DNA of 64,000 nt. Source: Halomonas korlensis. Its GTDB lineage: Bacteria; Pseudomonadota; Gammaproteobacteria; Pseudomonadales; Halomonadaceae. The stretch lies in the NCBI RefSeq assembly GCF_900116705.1, contig NZ_FPBP01000002.1:67714-131713 (forward strand), written 5' to 3'. The notes under the pieces are model-generated. The model saw only the letters and a list, made by a program, of their open reading frames with translations, searched no databases and was not told the DNA's origin. The position numbers and the translations under genes were made by a program. The stretch's first letter is position 1. Each line of letters starts with the position of its first letter. Positions 8,457 to 21,971 of the stretch are shown one piece after another.

Positions 8457-8457
<1 letters not shown>
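7585..8457 (-). CDS. sucD: Succinyl-CoA synthetase (ADP-forming), alpha subunit
   Basis: The alpha subunit forms succinate and ATP from succinyl-CoA with SucC. The protein has 290 residues, as in E. coli (289). An N-terminal CoA-binding Rossmann domain begins at [23 protein letters not shown]. The active-site histidine that is phosphorylated is His247 in [15 protein letters not shown]. The phosphate-loop segment [10 protein letters not shown] is intact. The ATG overlaps the sucC stop by one base (TAATG), implying translational coupling and 1:1 production. It is the last gene of the leftward TCA block and is followed by a strong hairpin terminator. Confidence 0.97.
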
Positions 8458-9623
<1,166 letters not shown>

Positions 9624-9705
9624 CGATTCATGCCATTGGTTGCATGTGACTCGAACGATGACCGCAAGTAACGCTCGTCGGCATCACACTTGGGCCACCC
9701 CCGTC

Positions 9706-9751
9706 CGTTTCCGATACTTGGCCGGAAACGAGACGCCACCCGCAGGTGGCG
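9706..9751 (-). terminator. Two tandem hairpins between lpd and sucC
   Basis: CGTTTCCG (9706-9713) pairs with CGGAAACG (9723-9730), and CGCCACC (9734-9740) pairs with GGTGGCG (9745-9751). Both lie just after the lpd stop on the transcribed strand without a strong T-run. They may be partial terminators or mRNA-stabilising structures that tune sucCD relative to upstream genes. Confidence 0.4.
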
Positions 9752-9761
9752 CTTGTTGTCT

Positions 9762-12861
<3,100 letters not shown>

Positions 12862-12900
12862 GTCGTTTCCTTGTGTATTCTCTCGTTCCGGTGAAGCGCC

Positions 12901-15738
12901 TCAGAGATTGAAAGCGTCTTCCACCAGCTGGCGCTGCTGTTCGGTATGCACGGACATGTAGCCCGCCGCGGGTGCCGCCGAAGCCGGGCGACCGGCAAAC
13001 TTGAGGTCGCGCCCCAGGCCCTCGCGCAGCTCGTCGATGACCGCCCTCATATGATGCTGGCTGGAATACCAGGCGCCCTGGTTCTGCGGTTCTTCCTGGC
13101 ACCACACCACAGTGTCGACGCTGCTGAAATCCTTGATGGCCTCAAAGAGCGTTTCCTTGGGGAATGGATAAAGCTGTTCGATACGCAGGATCGCCACATC
13201 GTCCCGGGCATTCTCCTCGCGCCAATTCGCCAGATCATAATAGACCTTGCCGGCACAGAGGATGATGCGTTCGACCTTGGCGGCATCTCGCTCACCCTGG
13301 TCGGGAAGCACCATGTCGAACTTGCCGTGAGCCAAGTCTTCCAGTGACGAGGTGGCGTCCTTGTGGCGCAGCAGGCTCTTGGGCGACATGACGATAAGGG
13401 GCTTGCGCAGCGGACGGATGACCTGACGGCGCAGCAGATGGAAGATCTGCGCGGGCGTGGTCGGCACGCAGACCTGCATGTTCTGTTCGGCGCACATTTG
13501 CAGGAAACGCTCGAGGCGCGCAGACGAATGCTCGGGGCCCTGCCCTTCGTAGCCATGGGGCAATAGCATGGTCAGCCCGCACAAGCGGCCCCACTTGGTC
13601 TCGCCGGACGAAATGAACTGATCGACCACGACCTGGGCCCCGTTGACGAAATCGCCGAACTGGGCCTCCCAGATGATCAGGGCACTGGGCATGGTGGTGG
13701 CATAGCCGTATTCAAAGGCCAGCACCGCCTCTTCCGACAGGAAGGAGTCGTGGATGGTGAAGCGCGGCTGTCCGTCGGCCATGTGCTGCAGCGGCACGTA
13801 CACGTCGCCATTCTTCTGGTTATGCACCACCGCGTGGCGGTGGGAGAAGGTACCGCGGCCAACATCCTGGCCGGTGACACGAATCGGATGTCCTTGGTCG
13901 AGCAGCGTCGCGTAGGCCAAAGTCTCGGCGAAGCCCCAGTTGAGGGCCAGGCCACCAGCCTGCATCTTGCGACGATCCTCGTAGATCTTGGCGACTTGAC
14001 GCTGGACCTCGACACCATCGGGCACCTCACACATCCTCGCCGCCAGCTGCTGCAGACGCTTCATGTCGAAGCTGGTGTCGACGTCGCCACTCCATTCATG
14101 ACCCAGATAGGGGGTCCAGTCGACGAAAAGCGAGGTGTTGGGCTCCTGCACCAATGCATTGGCCACGTGGTTGCCAGCGGTGAGGTCGTGGCGGTAGGTC
14201 TCGACCAGGCCTTTGGCCGCTTCCTCGGAGAGTACCCCCTGCTCCACCAGACGCTGCGCATATAGCGAACGAGCCGACGGATGATCCTTGATCTTGCGAT
14301 ACATCATCGGCTGCGTGCCGGACGGCTCGTCGGCTTCGTTGTGCCCACGACGGCGGTAGCAAACCAGGTCGATGACCACATCACGCTTGAACTGGTGCCG
14401 GTAATCCAGCGCCACCTGGGTCGCGTGCAGCACCGCATCGGGGTCATCGCCGTTGACGTGAAAGATCGGCGCCTGAACCATCTTGGCAATATCGGTGCAG
14501 TACTCGGTCGAGCGCGTATCTTTTGGATGCGAGGTGGTGAAACCGACCTGGTTGTTGATGACGATGTGCACCGTGCCGCCCGTCTGATAGGCCCGGGTCT
14601 GCGACATCTGAAAGGTTTCCATTACCACGCCCTGGCCGGCGAATGCGGCGTCGCCATGGACGTTGACCGGTAATACCTTGTCACCCGTAAGATCGTCGCG
14701 CCGGTCCTGGCGGGCACGCACCGAGCCCTCCACCACCGGCGCCACGATCTCCAGATGCGAGGGGTTGAACGACATCGCCAGGTGGACTTCGCCACCCGGG
14801 GTCATGACGTTGGAGCTGAAGCCCTGGTGATACTTGACGTCGCCGGAACCACGCTCGATGACCTTCTTGCCATCGAATTCGTCGATCAACTCGGACGGGT
14901 TCTTGCCAAGGATATTGACCAACAGGTTGAGGCGGCCGCGGTGTGCCATACCGATGACGACTTCCTTGGTCCCATACCCGCCGCTACGCTGGATCAGCTC
15001 ATCCATCATCGGAATGAAGCTCTCGCCGCCCTCGAGACCGAATCGCTTGGTGCCCGGATACTTGGACGCGAGATAGGTTTCCAGACCCTCGGCCGCGGAC
15101 AGACGCTCCAGCACATGCTTGCGCACCTCGCTACTAAACTTAGGTGCCGAGCGTACCGACTCGAAACGCTGCTGCAGCCAGCGCTTCTCCTCGGTATCGA
15201 CAATGTGCATGATCTCGCAGCCGATCGAGCGGCAATAGGTCTGCTCCAGTGCCTCGACAATCTCCTTCAACGGCGCCTTGTCCAGACCCATGAAGAAGGA
15301 GCCTGTCTGGAACTCACTATCCAGGTCGGCTTTCGACAATTGATGAAAGGAAAGATCGAGGTCGGGTACGGGGGTCGGGCTGCGCAGACCGAGCGGGTCG
15401 ATGTCGGCCTTCTGATGCCCGCGGAAGCGATACGCGTTGATCAGCTGCAGGACCTTGACCTGCTTCTTGTTCTCGCCGCTGTCAACCGAAGCCGTGGTGG
15501 CTTGGGCGGTACGTCGCTGGCGTCCCAGCTGGTAGAACTCGTCGCGGATCGGGGCTAGCGGGACGTCGTGGGCGGGGCTGCCCTCCGGACGCGGCATCTG
15601 ATCGAAATAGTGTCGCCATTCTTGGGGGACAGTATCGGGGTCTTCAAGATACTGCTCAAAAAGCGCTTCCACATAGTGAGCATTGCCACCGCTCATGTGT
15701 GAAGTACGCCACATCAACTCCATTATGCCTTGTTGCAT
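12901..15738 (-). CDS. sucA: 2-oxoglutarate dehydrogenase E1 component
   Basis: E1 is the thiamine-diphosphate-dependent decarboxylase that starts oxidation of 2-oxoglutarate. With ATG 15738 the product has about 945 residues (E. coli 933) and begins MQQGIMELMWRTSHMSGGNAHYVEALFEQYLEDPD, matching the family N-terminus. ThDP-binding and active-site segments such as IGMAHRGRLN, HGDAAFAGQGVV and NNQVGFTTS are present, as is the C-terminal transketolase-like region. A longer open frame to 15897 covers the hairpin-bearing spacer and is not family-like. An alternative ATG at 15723 has a better-placed AAGG. It is located downstream of sdhB on the same strand. Confidence 0.95.
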   Translation of the reverse strand: MQQGIMELMWRTSHMSGGNAHYVEALFEQYLEDPDTVPQEWRHYFDQMPRPEGSPAHDVPLAPIRDEFYQLGRQRRTAQATTASVDSGENKKQVKVLQLINAYRFRGHQKADIDPLGLRSPTPVPDLDLSFHQLSKADLDSEFQTGSFFMGLDKAPLKEIVEALEQTYCRSIGCEIMHIVDTEEKRWLQQRFESVRSAPKFSSEVRKHVLERLSAAEGLETYLASKYPGTKRFGLEGGESFIPMMDELIQRSGGYGTKEVVIGMAHRGRLNLLVNILGKNPSELIDEFDGKKVIERGSGDVKYHQGFSSNVMTPGGEVHLAMSFNPSHLEIVAPVVEGSVRARQDRRDDLTGDKVLPVNVHGDAAFAGQGVVMETFQMSQTRAYQTGGTVHIVINNQVGFTTSHPKDTRSTEYCTDIAKMVQAPIFHVNGDDPDAVLHATQVALDYRHQFKRDVVIDLVCYRRRGHNEADEPSGTQPMMYRKIKDHPSARSLYAQRLVEQGVLSEEAAKGLVETYRHDLTAGNHVANALVQEPNTSLFVDWTPYLGHEWSGDVDTSFDMKRLQQLAARMCEVPDGVEVQRQVAKIYEDRRKMQAGGLALNWGFAETLAYATLLDQGHPIRVTGQDVGRGTFSHRHAVVHNQKNGDVYVPLQHMADGQPRFTIHDSFLSEEAVLAFEYGYATTMPSALIIWEAQFGDFVNGAQVVVDQFISSGETKWGRLCGLTMLLPHGYEGQGPEHSSARLERFLQMCAEQNMQVCVPTTPAQIFHLLRRQVIRPLRKPLIVMSPKSLLRHKDATSSLEDLAHGKFDMVLPDQGERDAAKVERIILCAGKVYYDLANWREENARDDVAILRIEQLYPFPKETLFEAIKDFSSVDTVVWCQEEPQNQGAWYSSQHHMRAVIDELREGLGRDLKFAGRPASAAPAAGYMSVHTEQQRQLVEDAFNL

Positions 15739-15998
15739 GTCTCGGTCACCCTGCACTGATGGGGTGGTATCGGCGTCGCCGCCATTCGGCAGCGGCGATC
15801 TCAGTGATGCCCTACCGGCGGCGGACACCTTGAATCCTATGGTCGAAAGCCGGTGCCCTGGGCACCGGCTCACATTGTCGTTGACCAGATCACTCACTGT
15901 CGGCTCTCTGGCCTATCGACTACCGGTCCGGCTCACTGTTGCGACCCGTTGTCGCAGCGCGATGCCGACCACCATCATAACAAGCCACGCACCTCGAT
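15739..15998 (-). other. Structured sdhB-sucA spacer (possible sucA leader RNA)
   Basis: These 260 bp lie between sdhB and sucA and hold no convincing gene. On the transcribed strand there is a strong hairpin (15848-15870) and a second one (15776-15798; arms TCGCCGC/GCGGCGA, 9-base loop) close to the sucA start. Structured leaders upstream of sucA (sucA RNA motifs) are known in other proteobacteria. I cannot fold or align this one to say whether it belongs to them. Confidence 0.4.
15848..15870 (-). terminator. Hairpin terminator or attenuator between sdhB and sucA
   Basis: Arms AGCCGGTGCCC and GGGCACCGGCT are perfect over 11 bp around one central base, so the practical structure is about 10 bp with a 3-base loop. 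On the minus strand it is followed by TTTCGACC. It could end the sdhCDAB transcript, or act as an attenuator within one long transcript. Confidence 0.55.
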
Positions 15999-16709
15999 TT
16001 AAGTGGCATTGGCCAGCAGCATCTCGCGAATCTTGCCGATGGCGCGGGTCGGGTTGAGCCCCTTGGGACACACCGCCACACAGTTCATGATGCCGCGGCA
16101 GCGGAACACGGAGAACGGGTCCTCGAGTTCGGCCAGGCGTTCGGCGGTGGCGGTATCTCGTGAGTCCGCCAGGAAACGATATGCCTGAAGCAGCCCGGCC
16201 GGCCCCACGAACTTGTCCGGATTCCACCAGAACGACGGGCAGGACGTGGAACAGCAAGCGCACAGGATGCACTCGTAGAGTCCGTCGAGCTTGTCGCGAT
16301 CTTCCGGTGACTGGAGGCGCTCAATGGCCGGCGCCGGGTTGCTGTTCTGCAGATAAGGCTGAATGCGCTCGTACTGCTTGTAGAACAGTCCCATGTCGAC
16401 CACCAGATCGCGGATCACCGGCAAACCCGGCAACGGACGCAGCACCAGCTTGTTGCCCTTGACCACCTCGGAAAGTGGCGTAATACAACCCAGACCATTC
16501 TTGCCGTTCATGTTCATGCCATCGGAACCGCACACACCTTCGCGGCAGCTGCGACGAAATGCCAGTCCGCTATCCTGCTCCTTCATCAGATGCAGGACAT
16601 CAAGCACCATGAGGTCACGCCCCTGAGTGTCGACCTGGAACTCCTGCATATAGGGCGCAGAGTCGGTTTCCGGATTGTAGCGGTAAATGGACACCTGAAG
16701 TGTGGACAT
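15999..16709 (-). CDS. sdhB: Succinate dehydrogenase iron-sulfur subunit
   Basis: SdhB carries electrons from the flavin in SdhA to ubiquinone through three Fe-S clusters. The 236-residue length fits the family. The [2Fe-2S] ligands lie in CREGVCGSDGMNMNG and the following NGLGC. The [4Fe-4S] and [3Fe-4S] ligands lie in CILCACCSTSCPSFWW and CRGIMNCVAVCPKGLNP. The N-terminus reads STLQVSIYRYNPETD. It is the last of sdhC-D-A-B, 26 bp after sdhA. The subunit is peripheral on the cytoplasmic side of the inner membrane. Confidence 0.97.
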   Translation of the reverse strand: MSTLQVSIYRYNPETDSAPYMQEFQVDTQGRDLMVLDVLHLMKEQDSGLAFRRSCREGVCGSDGMNMNGKNGLGCITPLSEVVKGNKLVLRPLPGLPVIRDLVVDMGLFYKQYERIQPYLQNSNPAPAIERLQSPEDRDKLDGLYECILCACCSTSCPSFWWNPDKFVGPAGLLQAYRFLADSRDTATAERLAELEDPFSVFRCRGIMNCVAVCPKGLNPTRAIGKIREMLLANAT

Positions 16710-16735
16710 CGTGACTCCTTCTCGTCTCTACGGCG

Positions 16736-18508
16736 TTAGTAGGTGCGGATTTTCGGCTCGAAAGTATCGACCGTCTTGGGCGTGAAGTTGACATCACGCT
16801 TGCCGACTCGCTTCTCGAGCGGAAAGTAGAGCGAGTGCTTGAGCCAGTTGACGTCGTCACGATCCGGGTAATCGTAGCGGGAGTGTGCGCCACGGCTCTC
16901 CTTGCGATCGAGTGCCGCGATGGCGGTGGCTTCCGCCACTTCCATCAGGTTATCGAGCTCCAGCGCCTCGACCCGTGCCGTGTTGAAAGCGTTGGACTTG
17001 TCCGGCAGGTAGGCATTGCCAATACGCGCCCGCAGTTCTTCCAACTGCTTCACGCCCTTCTGCATGTTCTCTTCCTCGCGGAAGACGCCGAAGGAGTTCT
17101 GCATGATGGCCTGCAGCTCGCGCTTGAGCGCGGGCACCGACTCGCCGTCGCCGGACTCGTTCCAACGACTGATGCGTTTCATGGCAGTGGCGATATCGGA
17201 CTCGTTGGCGTCGAGGTAGTCGATGCCCTCGTTGAGCGCACCCTCGATGAACATGCCGGCGGCACGCCCGAAGACCACCAGATCGAGCAGCGAGTTACCG
17301 CCCAGACGGTTGGCGCCATGCACCGATACGCAGGCCGCCTCGCCGCAGGCAAAGAGACCATTGACGATCCGGTCCTTGCCATCGCCTTCCTGCATGATCG
17401 CCTGCCCATGCACGTTGGTGGGGATACCGCCCATCATGTAGTGACAGGTCGGCACCACCGGGATCGGCTCGTTGGCCGGGTCGACATGCGCGAAGGTCTT
17501 GGACAGCTCGACGATGCCCGGGAGGCGCTTGCCCAGCACGTCATCGCCCAGATGATCGAGCTTGAGGAAGACGTGATCGCCGTGTTCACCGCAGCCACGG
17601 CCCTCAAGGATCTCCATGACCATGGAGCGTGCCACCACGTCGCGGCCGGCGAGGTCCTTGGCATTGGGCGCATAACGCTCCATGAAGCGCTCGCCGTCCT
17701 TGTTGATCAGATAGCCGCCCTCACCGCGACAGCCTTCGGTCACCAGGGTGCCGGCACCGTAGATGCCGGTGGGGTGGAACTGCCACATCTCCATGTCCTG
17801 CATGGGGAAGCCGGCGCGCAACGCCATGCCGATACCATCGCCGGTATTGATCAGTGCGTTGGTGGTGGAGGCATAGATACGGCCGGCCCCGCCGGTCGCC
17901 AGCACCGTGGCCTTGGACTTCACATGCACCACTTCGCCGGTCTCGATGTCCATGGCGATGCAGCCGACTACATCCCCGTTGGCATTCTTCACCAGATCGA
18001 CGGCGTACCACTCGTTGAGAAAGGTAGTGTTGTTCTTCAGGTTGTTCTGATAGAGCGTATGCAGCAGTGCGTGACCGGTCCGGTCCGCGGCCGCGCAGGT
18101 ACGGGCCGCCTGGCCACCCTCGCCGAAGTTCTTGGACTGCCCACCGAAGGGGCGCTGGTAAATGCGGCCGTTGTCGAAACGCGAGAACGGCAGCCCCATG
18201 TGCTCGAGTTCGAAGACCGCTTTTGGACCCTCTGAACACATGTACTCGGCCGCATCCTGATCGGCGATATAGTCGCCACCCTTGACGGTGTCATACATGT
18301 GCCAGCGCCAATCATCGTCAGGGTCGGACGAGGCGATGGCGCAGGTGATGCCACCCTGAGCGGACACGGTATGCGAGCGGGTCGGGAACACCTTGGACAG
18401 CACGGCAGTCTTCTTGCCGGACTTGGCGAGTTCGAGAGCGGCACGCATGCCGGCGCCACCACCACCGATGATGATGGCATCGAAGGATAGGCTACGCAGA
18501 TTGGACAT
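16736..18508 (-). CDS. sdhA: Succinate dehydrogenase flavoprotein subunit
   Basis: SdhA oxidises succinate to fumarate using covalently bound FAD. Its 590 residues match the E. coli protein (588). The dinucleotide motif [13 protein letters not shown] is at about 15-27. His46 in [13 protein letters not shown] is the covalent FAD attachment site. Active-site segments include [21 protein letters not shown] and the conserved [22 protein letters not shown]. It starts 3 bp after sdhD ends, so the two are translationally close. No unusual features. Confidence 0.97.
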   Translation of the reverse strand: MSNLRSLSFDAIIIGGGGAGMRAALELAKSGKKTAVLSKVFPTRSHTVSAQGGITCAIASSDPDDDWRWHMYDTVKGGDYIADQDAAEYMCSEGPKAVFELEHMGLPFSRFDNGRIYQRPFGGQSKNFGEGGQAARTCAAADRTGHALLHTLYQNNLKNNTTFLNEWYAVDLVKNANGDVVGCIAMDIETGEVVHVKSKATVLATGGAGRIYASTTNALINTGDGIGMALRAGFPMQDMEMWQFHPTGIYGAGTLVTEGCRGEGGYLINKDGERFMERYAPNAKDLAGRDVVARSMVMEILEGRGCGEHGDHVFLKLDHLGDDVLGKRLPGIVELSKTFAHVDPANEPIPVVPTCHYMMGGIPTNVHGQAIMQEGDGKDRIVNGLFACGEAACVSVHGANRLGGNSLLDLVVFGRAAGMFIEGALNEGIDYLDANESDIATAMKRISRWNESGDGESVPALKRELQAIMQNSFGVFREEENMQKGVKQLEELRARIGNAYLPDKSNAFNTARVEALELDNLMEVAEATAIAALDRKESRGAHSRYDYPDRDDVNWLKHSLYFPLEKRVGKRDVNFTPKTVDTFEPKIRTY

Positions 18509-18511
18509 GAA

Positions 18512-18859
18512 TCAGGCTCCCCACAGAACTTGGATGCCCCAGACCAGGAACACGAAGATGGCCAGGATGATGAAGGTCTGGACGCCGACACGAATTGCCG
18601 TCGCCTTGAGATAGTCGGTGGTCACGGTCCACAGCCCGATCCAGGCGTGGGCCGCCAACGACACGAAGGCCAGCAGTGAGAAGATGCGCATCCACGTCTG
18701 GGCAAAGAGCCCGTGCCAGGTCGCATAATCGAGATCAGGGTTGAACAACAGATAAGCAACGATGAAGAGCGTATAGAGCGCCAGGATGATGGCCGAGGCG
18801 CGCTGGATAAGCCAGTCGGATAGGCCGCTGCGCCCAAAACTCGTGATATTGGTTACCAT
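18512..18859 (-). CDS. sdhD: Succinate dehydrogenase membrane anchor subunit
   Basis: SdhD is one of two hydrophobic anchors that bind heme b and ubiquinone. The 115-residue protein has three predicted membrane helices (about 22-42, 55-77 and 88-112) and the family N-terminal pattern SFGRSGLSDWLIQRASAIILALYTLF. The histidine likely to take part at the heme is in SLAAHAWIGLWTV. Its start overlaps the end of sdhC by 7 bp. The sequence diverges quickly in this family, so the call relies on size, topology and position. Confidence 0.92.
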   Translation of the reverse strand: MVTNITSFGRSGLSDWLIQRASAIILALYTLFIVAYLLFNPDLDYATWHGLFAQTWMRIFSLLAFVSLAAHAWIGLWTVTTDYLKATAIRVGVQTFIILAIFVFLVWGIQVLWGA

Positions 18860-19242
18860 ACCCAGACTCCCGCCAGAATGATCAGTACGGCACTCACGAT
18901 CACGGTGATCTGTGCCTTCTGTACGCCGCCTTCAAGCGTCACCCCGATATCGGCATCCATCAACAGGTGCTTGACGCCGGCCACGAAATGAAACGCCAGG
19001 GCCGAGAGCAGCCCCCAAGCCACCAGCTTGGCGAGAATATTGTGAGCCAGCGCGTCACTCACCGCCTCGAAACCCATCGGCGATGACAGGGATTTGTCGA
19101 GTGCCCAGAAGGCAAAGATGAGACCGACGAAGAGGATGACACCGGTAATGCGGTGGGCAATCGACGTCAGGGCGGGAAGGGGAAACTGTATCGTGGAGAG
19201 ATCGAGGTTTACGGGTCGTTTACTATTCACGGCTCTATACAC
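18853..19242 (-). CDS. sdhC: Succinate dehydrogenase cytochrome b556 subunit
   Basis: SdhC is the first gene of the sdh operon and provides a membrane anchor with axial heme ligand His85 (ALAFHFVAGVKH; His84 in E. coli). Its 129 residues and the N-terminal NSKRPVNLDLSTIQFPLPALTSIAHR agree well with SdhC. Three membrane helices are evident. The start shown is GTG 19242, which gives the E. coli-like length. Another in-frame GTG at 19230 is possible and neither has a strong ribosome site. A near-consensus promoter lies about 120 bp upstream, divergent from gltA. Confidence 0.94.
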   Translation of the reverse strand: MYRAVNSKRPVNLDLSTIQFPLPALTSIAHRITGVILFVGLIFAFWALDKSLSSPMGFEAVSDALAHNILAKLVAWGLLSALAFHFVAGVKHLLMDADIGVTLEGGVQKAQITVIVSAVLIILAGVWVW

Positions 19243-19363
19243 ACTCTCTTGACCCGCTCCGGGTCCGGTCGAAAATCGCCCGAGCGGGGGGGTGGTTTCG
19301 GGAAGGGGATCGGCCTATCGACTGCGGCAAGGCCGCCATTTCCTGCCAGTCACGCGGATAAAG

Positions 19364-19392
19364 ATTATAAGGACATGGCTGTCTCCTGACAA
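19364..19392 (-). promoter_or_regulatory. sdhC operon promoter
   Basis: On the minus strand TTGTCA (19387-19392) and TATAAT (19364-19369) are separated by 17 bp. The leader to the sdhC start is about 115 bases, G/C-rich, with a run of seven cytosines on the transcribed strand. The promoter probably drives sdhCDAB and, at least partly, the suc genes. Confidence 0.7.
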
Positions 19393-19563
19393 ATGAGCTG
19401 AAGGAAAACTAGACTTTAATGCTAGCAGTAAAGAGCGGCTTGGCGCATTTTCCCATCGACAGGTACAGTCAAAGTGCGGCACCATGGTGCAAAGCACCAT
19501 TTCTTATCCCGAACCTTTACATAGGCTTGTCTGACGTACAATAGATAGCTCGCGATGGGCTAA

Positions 19564-19591
19564 TTGACAATCGCTGGGACGCTTCTATAGT
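19564..19591 (+). promoter_or_regulatory. gltA promoter
   Basis: TTGACA (19564-19569) and TATAGT (19586-19591) are spaced by 16 bp, with transcription expected near 19598 and a leader of about 70 bases. Between this and the sdhC promoter lie about 170 bp with no gene. That stretch probably holds shared regulatory sites, but I recognise no specific operator there. Confidence 0.75.
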
Positions 19592-19667
19592 GGGCAAACC
19601 TTTTTTCCGGCTTGTGAAGTAATGAGACGATTCCTCGCCCCATCTTGAACTCGACAGGAGGCCACTC

Positions 19668-20954
19668 ATGGCTGACAGGAAAGCGACGCTGACGGTAGAC
19701 GGACTGGACACGCCGATTGAGCTGCCCATCTACTCAGGCACCCTGGGCCCCGACGTTATCGACGTTCGCAGCTTGGGGGCAGAGGGCCTCTTCACCTACG
19801 ATCCTGGCTTCATGGCGACCTCCTCTTGCCAATCTGCCATCACCTATATCGATGGCGGCAAAGGCATACTCTTGCACCGCGGCTACCCTATCGACCAGCT
19901 CGCCAAGGAATCCAACTTCGTCGAGTTGTGTTACCTGCTGATGTTTGGCGAGCTGCCCGACGATGCGCAATATGCTGATTTCGAGAGTCGCATCAGCAAC
20001 CACACCATGGTTCACGACCAGATCAACAACTTCTTCAAGGGCTTCCGCCGCGACGCCCATCCGATGTCGATCCTTTGTGGTGTGGTCGGCGGCCTGGCGG
20101 CTTTCTACCATGACCACCTGGATATTACCGTGCAGGAGGACCGCGAGATCAGCGCGATCCGCCTGATCGCCAAGATGCCCACCATCGCGGCGATGTCCTA
20201 CAAGTACAACATCGGCCAACCGTTCAACTATCCTCGCAATAACTTGAGCTATGCCGAGAACTTCCTTTACATGATGTTCAGCAACCCCTGCGAGGAGTAC
20301 AAGATCAACCCGGTCTACGCCAAGGCGATGGATCGCATCTTCATGCTTCACGCCGACCACGAGCAGAACGCCTCCACCTCCACGGTGCGGCTGGCGGGCT
20401 CTACCGGCGCCAATCCTTTCGCCTGCATCAGCGCCGGGATCGCGGCACTGTGGGGTCCGGCTCACGGCGGCGCCAACGAAGCCGTGCTGAACATGCTCGA
20501 CGAGATCGGTGACGATTCCGAGGAGAACATCCAGCGCTTCGTCGACAAGGCCAAGGACAAGGACGATAACTTCAAGCTGATGGGCTTCGGCCATCGGGTC
20601 TACCGCAATTTCGACCCGCGCGCCAAGGTGATGAAAGAAACCTGCGACGAAGTATTGGCCGAACTGGGCATGGCCGACGACCCGCAGCTCAAGATTGCCA
20701 AGCGCCTGGAGCAGATCGCCCTTGAGGATGAATACTTCATCGAGCGCAAGCTCTACCCGAACGTGGATTTCTATTCCGGCATCATCCTCAAGGCCATGGG
20801 CATCCCGAAAAACATGTTCACGGTGATCTTTGCCGTATCTCGCACCATCGGCTGGATTTCCCACTGGCACGAGATGATCAGCGACAGCTACAAGATCGGT
20901 CGACCACGCCAGCTGTACATCGGGCACGATCAGCGCGACTATCCTACCCGATAA
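19668..20954 (+). CDS. gltA: Citrate synthase
   Basis: Citrate synthase condenses oxaloacetate and acetyl-CoA, the entry step of the TCA cycle. The 428-residue protein is of the Gram-negative hexameric (type I) class, E. coli length 427. Catalytic residues are visible: His266 in WGPAHGGAN, His309 in FGHRVYRN and Asp367 in NVDFYSG. The oxaloacetate-binding segment [18 protein letters not shown] is intact. The start has AGGAGG 6 bases upstream. The gene diverges from sdhCDAB, the usual arrangement in gammaproteobacteria, and is followed by a strong hairpin terminator. Hexameric enzymes of this class are NADH-inhibited; that is family knowledge. Confidence 0.98.
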   Translation: MADRKATLTVDGLDTPIELPIYSGTLGPDVIDVRSLGAEGLFTYDPGFMATSSCQSAITYIDGGKGILLHRGYPIDQLAKESNFVELCYLLMFGELPDDAQYADFESRISNHTMVHDQINNFFKGFRRDAHPMSILCGVVGGLAAFYHDHLDITVQEDREISAIRLIAKMPTIAAMSYKYNIGQPFNYPRNNLSYAENFLYMMFSNPCEEYKINPVYAKAMDRIFMLHADHEQNASTSTVRLAGSTGANPFACISAGIAALWGPAHGGANEAVLNMLDEIGDDSEENIQRFVDKAKDKDDNFKLMGFGHRVYRNFDPRAKVMKETCDEVLAELGMADDPQLKIAKRLEQIALEDEYFIERKLYPNVDFYSGIILKAMGIPKNMFTVIFAVSRTIGWISHWHEMISDSYKIGRPRQLYIGHDQRDYPTR

Positions 20955-20988
20955 GCCGCCTGTGCATGCCAGGCCCGGCAGGGTCATT

Positions 20989-21018
20989 GTGAAAGGCCGC
21001 CCTCGGGCGGCCTTTCAC
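20989..21018 (+). terminator. gltA terminator
   Basis: The 14-bp perfect arms GTGAAAGGCCGCCC and GGGCGGCCTTTCAC around a two-base centre form a very stable hairpin 34 bp after gltA. The following GTTTCTGT is moderately T-rich. Confidence 0.8.
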
Positions 21019-21080
21019 GTTTCTGTCATGATGGTCAAGCAGCGGCATATCCCATCACCCTGTAACTCAGGAGCACCACG

Positions 21081-21971
21081 ATGAGCCAATCGATCTCGAC
21101 GGTGGCCTTTATCGGCCTTGGCGTCATGGGCTATCCCATGGCGGGTCATCTGGCCAGGCAAGGGCTGAATGTGCGCGTCTACAACCGCACGGTTGCCAAG
21201 GCCCAGGCATGGAGCCAGGAGCATGGAGGCAGCCACCACCCCACCCCCCGCGAGGCCTCCGAGGGTGCCGACCTGGCACTCATCTGCGTGGGCAATGACG
21301 ATGATGTCCGGGAAGTCACCATCGGCCCGGAAGGAGCCCTGGCCGGCATGGCTGCTGGCAGCCTGCTGGTGGACCATACTACCGCCTCTGCCGGGCTTGC
21401 CGAGGCACTCGACGTAGCGTGTCGTGAACGAAACATCGGATTTGTCGATGCCCCCGTGTCCGGCGGCCAGCAGGGCGCCGAGAACGGAGCCCTGACTATC
21501 ATGTGCGGTGGCAGCGACGCCGACTTCGCCCGCGTGAAGCCGCTACTCACTCATTACGGCAAGGCCGTGACATTGATGGGGGTTGCCGGCAGCGGCCAGC
21601 TGACCAAGATGGTCAACCAGATCTGCATCGCCGGGCTGGTGCAGGGATTGGCCGAAGGGCTGCATTTTGCCGAGCAGGCGGGCCTCGACCAACAGAGGGT
21701 AATTGAGGTGATTTCCAAGGGCGCGGCCGGCTCATGGCAAATGGAAAATCGCCACAAGACCATGATTGCCGACGAATACGAGCACGGTTTCGCCGTCGAC
21801 TGGATGCGCAAGGATCTGGGCATCTGCCTGGATCAAGCCCGCCAACTGCAAGCCAGGCTGCCAGTGACGGCGCTGGTCGACCAGTTCTATGCCGATGTGC
21901 AGACCATGGGGGGCGGCCGTTGGGATACCTCCTCATTGCTACGCCGTTTACGCGCTGTCGGCAAGACGTGA
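21081..21971 (+). CDS. NAD(P)-dependent beta-hydroxyacid dehydrogenase (HIBADH/GarR-like)
   Basis: The 296-residue enzyme belongs to the 3-hydroxyisobutyrate / tartronate semialdehyde reductase family. The Rossmann motif GLGVMG is at 12-17. The substrate signature DAPVSGGQQGA is at 123-133. Catalytic Lys176 lies in GQLTKMVNQ. The C-terminal all-helical domain is complete. ATG follows AGGAGCACC. It stands alone after gltA, separated by that gene's terminator. The exact substrate (3-hydroxyisobutyrate, tartronate semialdehyde, 4-hydroxybutyrate or a related acid) cannot be decided from sequence, and no pathway partners are adjacent. Confidence 0.85.
   Translation: MSQSISTVAFIGLGVMGYPMAGHLARQGLNVRVYNRTVAKAQAWSQEHGGSHHPTPREASEGADLALICVGNDDDVREVTIGPEGALAGMAAGSLLVDHTTASAGLAEALDVACRERNIGFVDAPVSGGQQGAENGALTIMCGGSDADFARVKPLLTHYGKAVTLMGVAGSGQLTKMVNQICIAGLVQGLAEGLHFAEQAGLDQQRVIEVISKGAAGSWQMENRHKTMIADEYEHGFAVDWMRKDLGICLDQARQLQARLPVTALVDQFYADVQTMGGGRWDTSSLLRRLRAVGKT

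Noticed and set aside
16835..18235. 466-codon plus-strand frame over sdhA
   Set aside because: Antisense shadow of a clear SdhA.
19734..20987. 417-codon minus-strand frame over gltA
   Set aside because: Antisense shadow of citrate synthase; it also runs through the gltA terminator.
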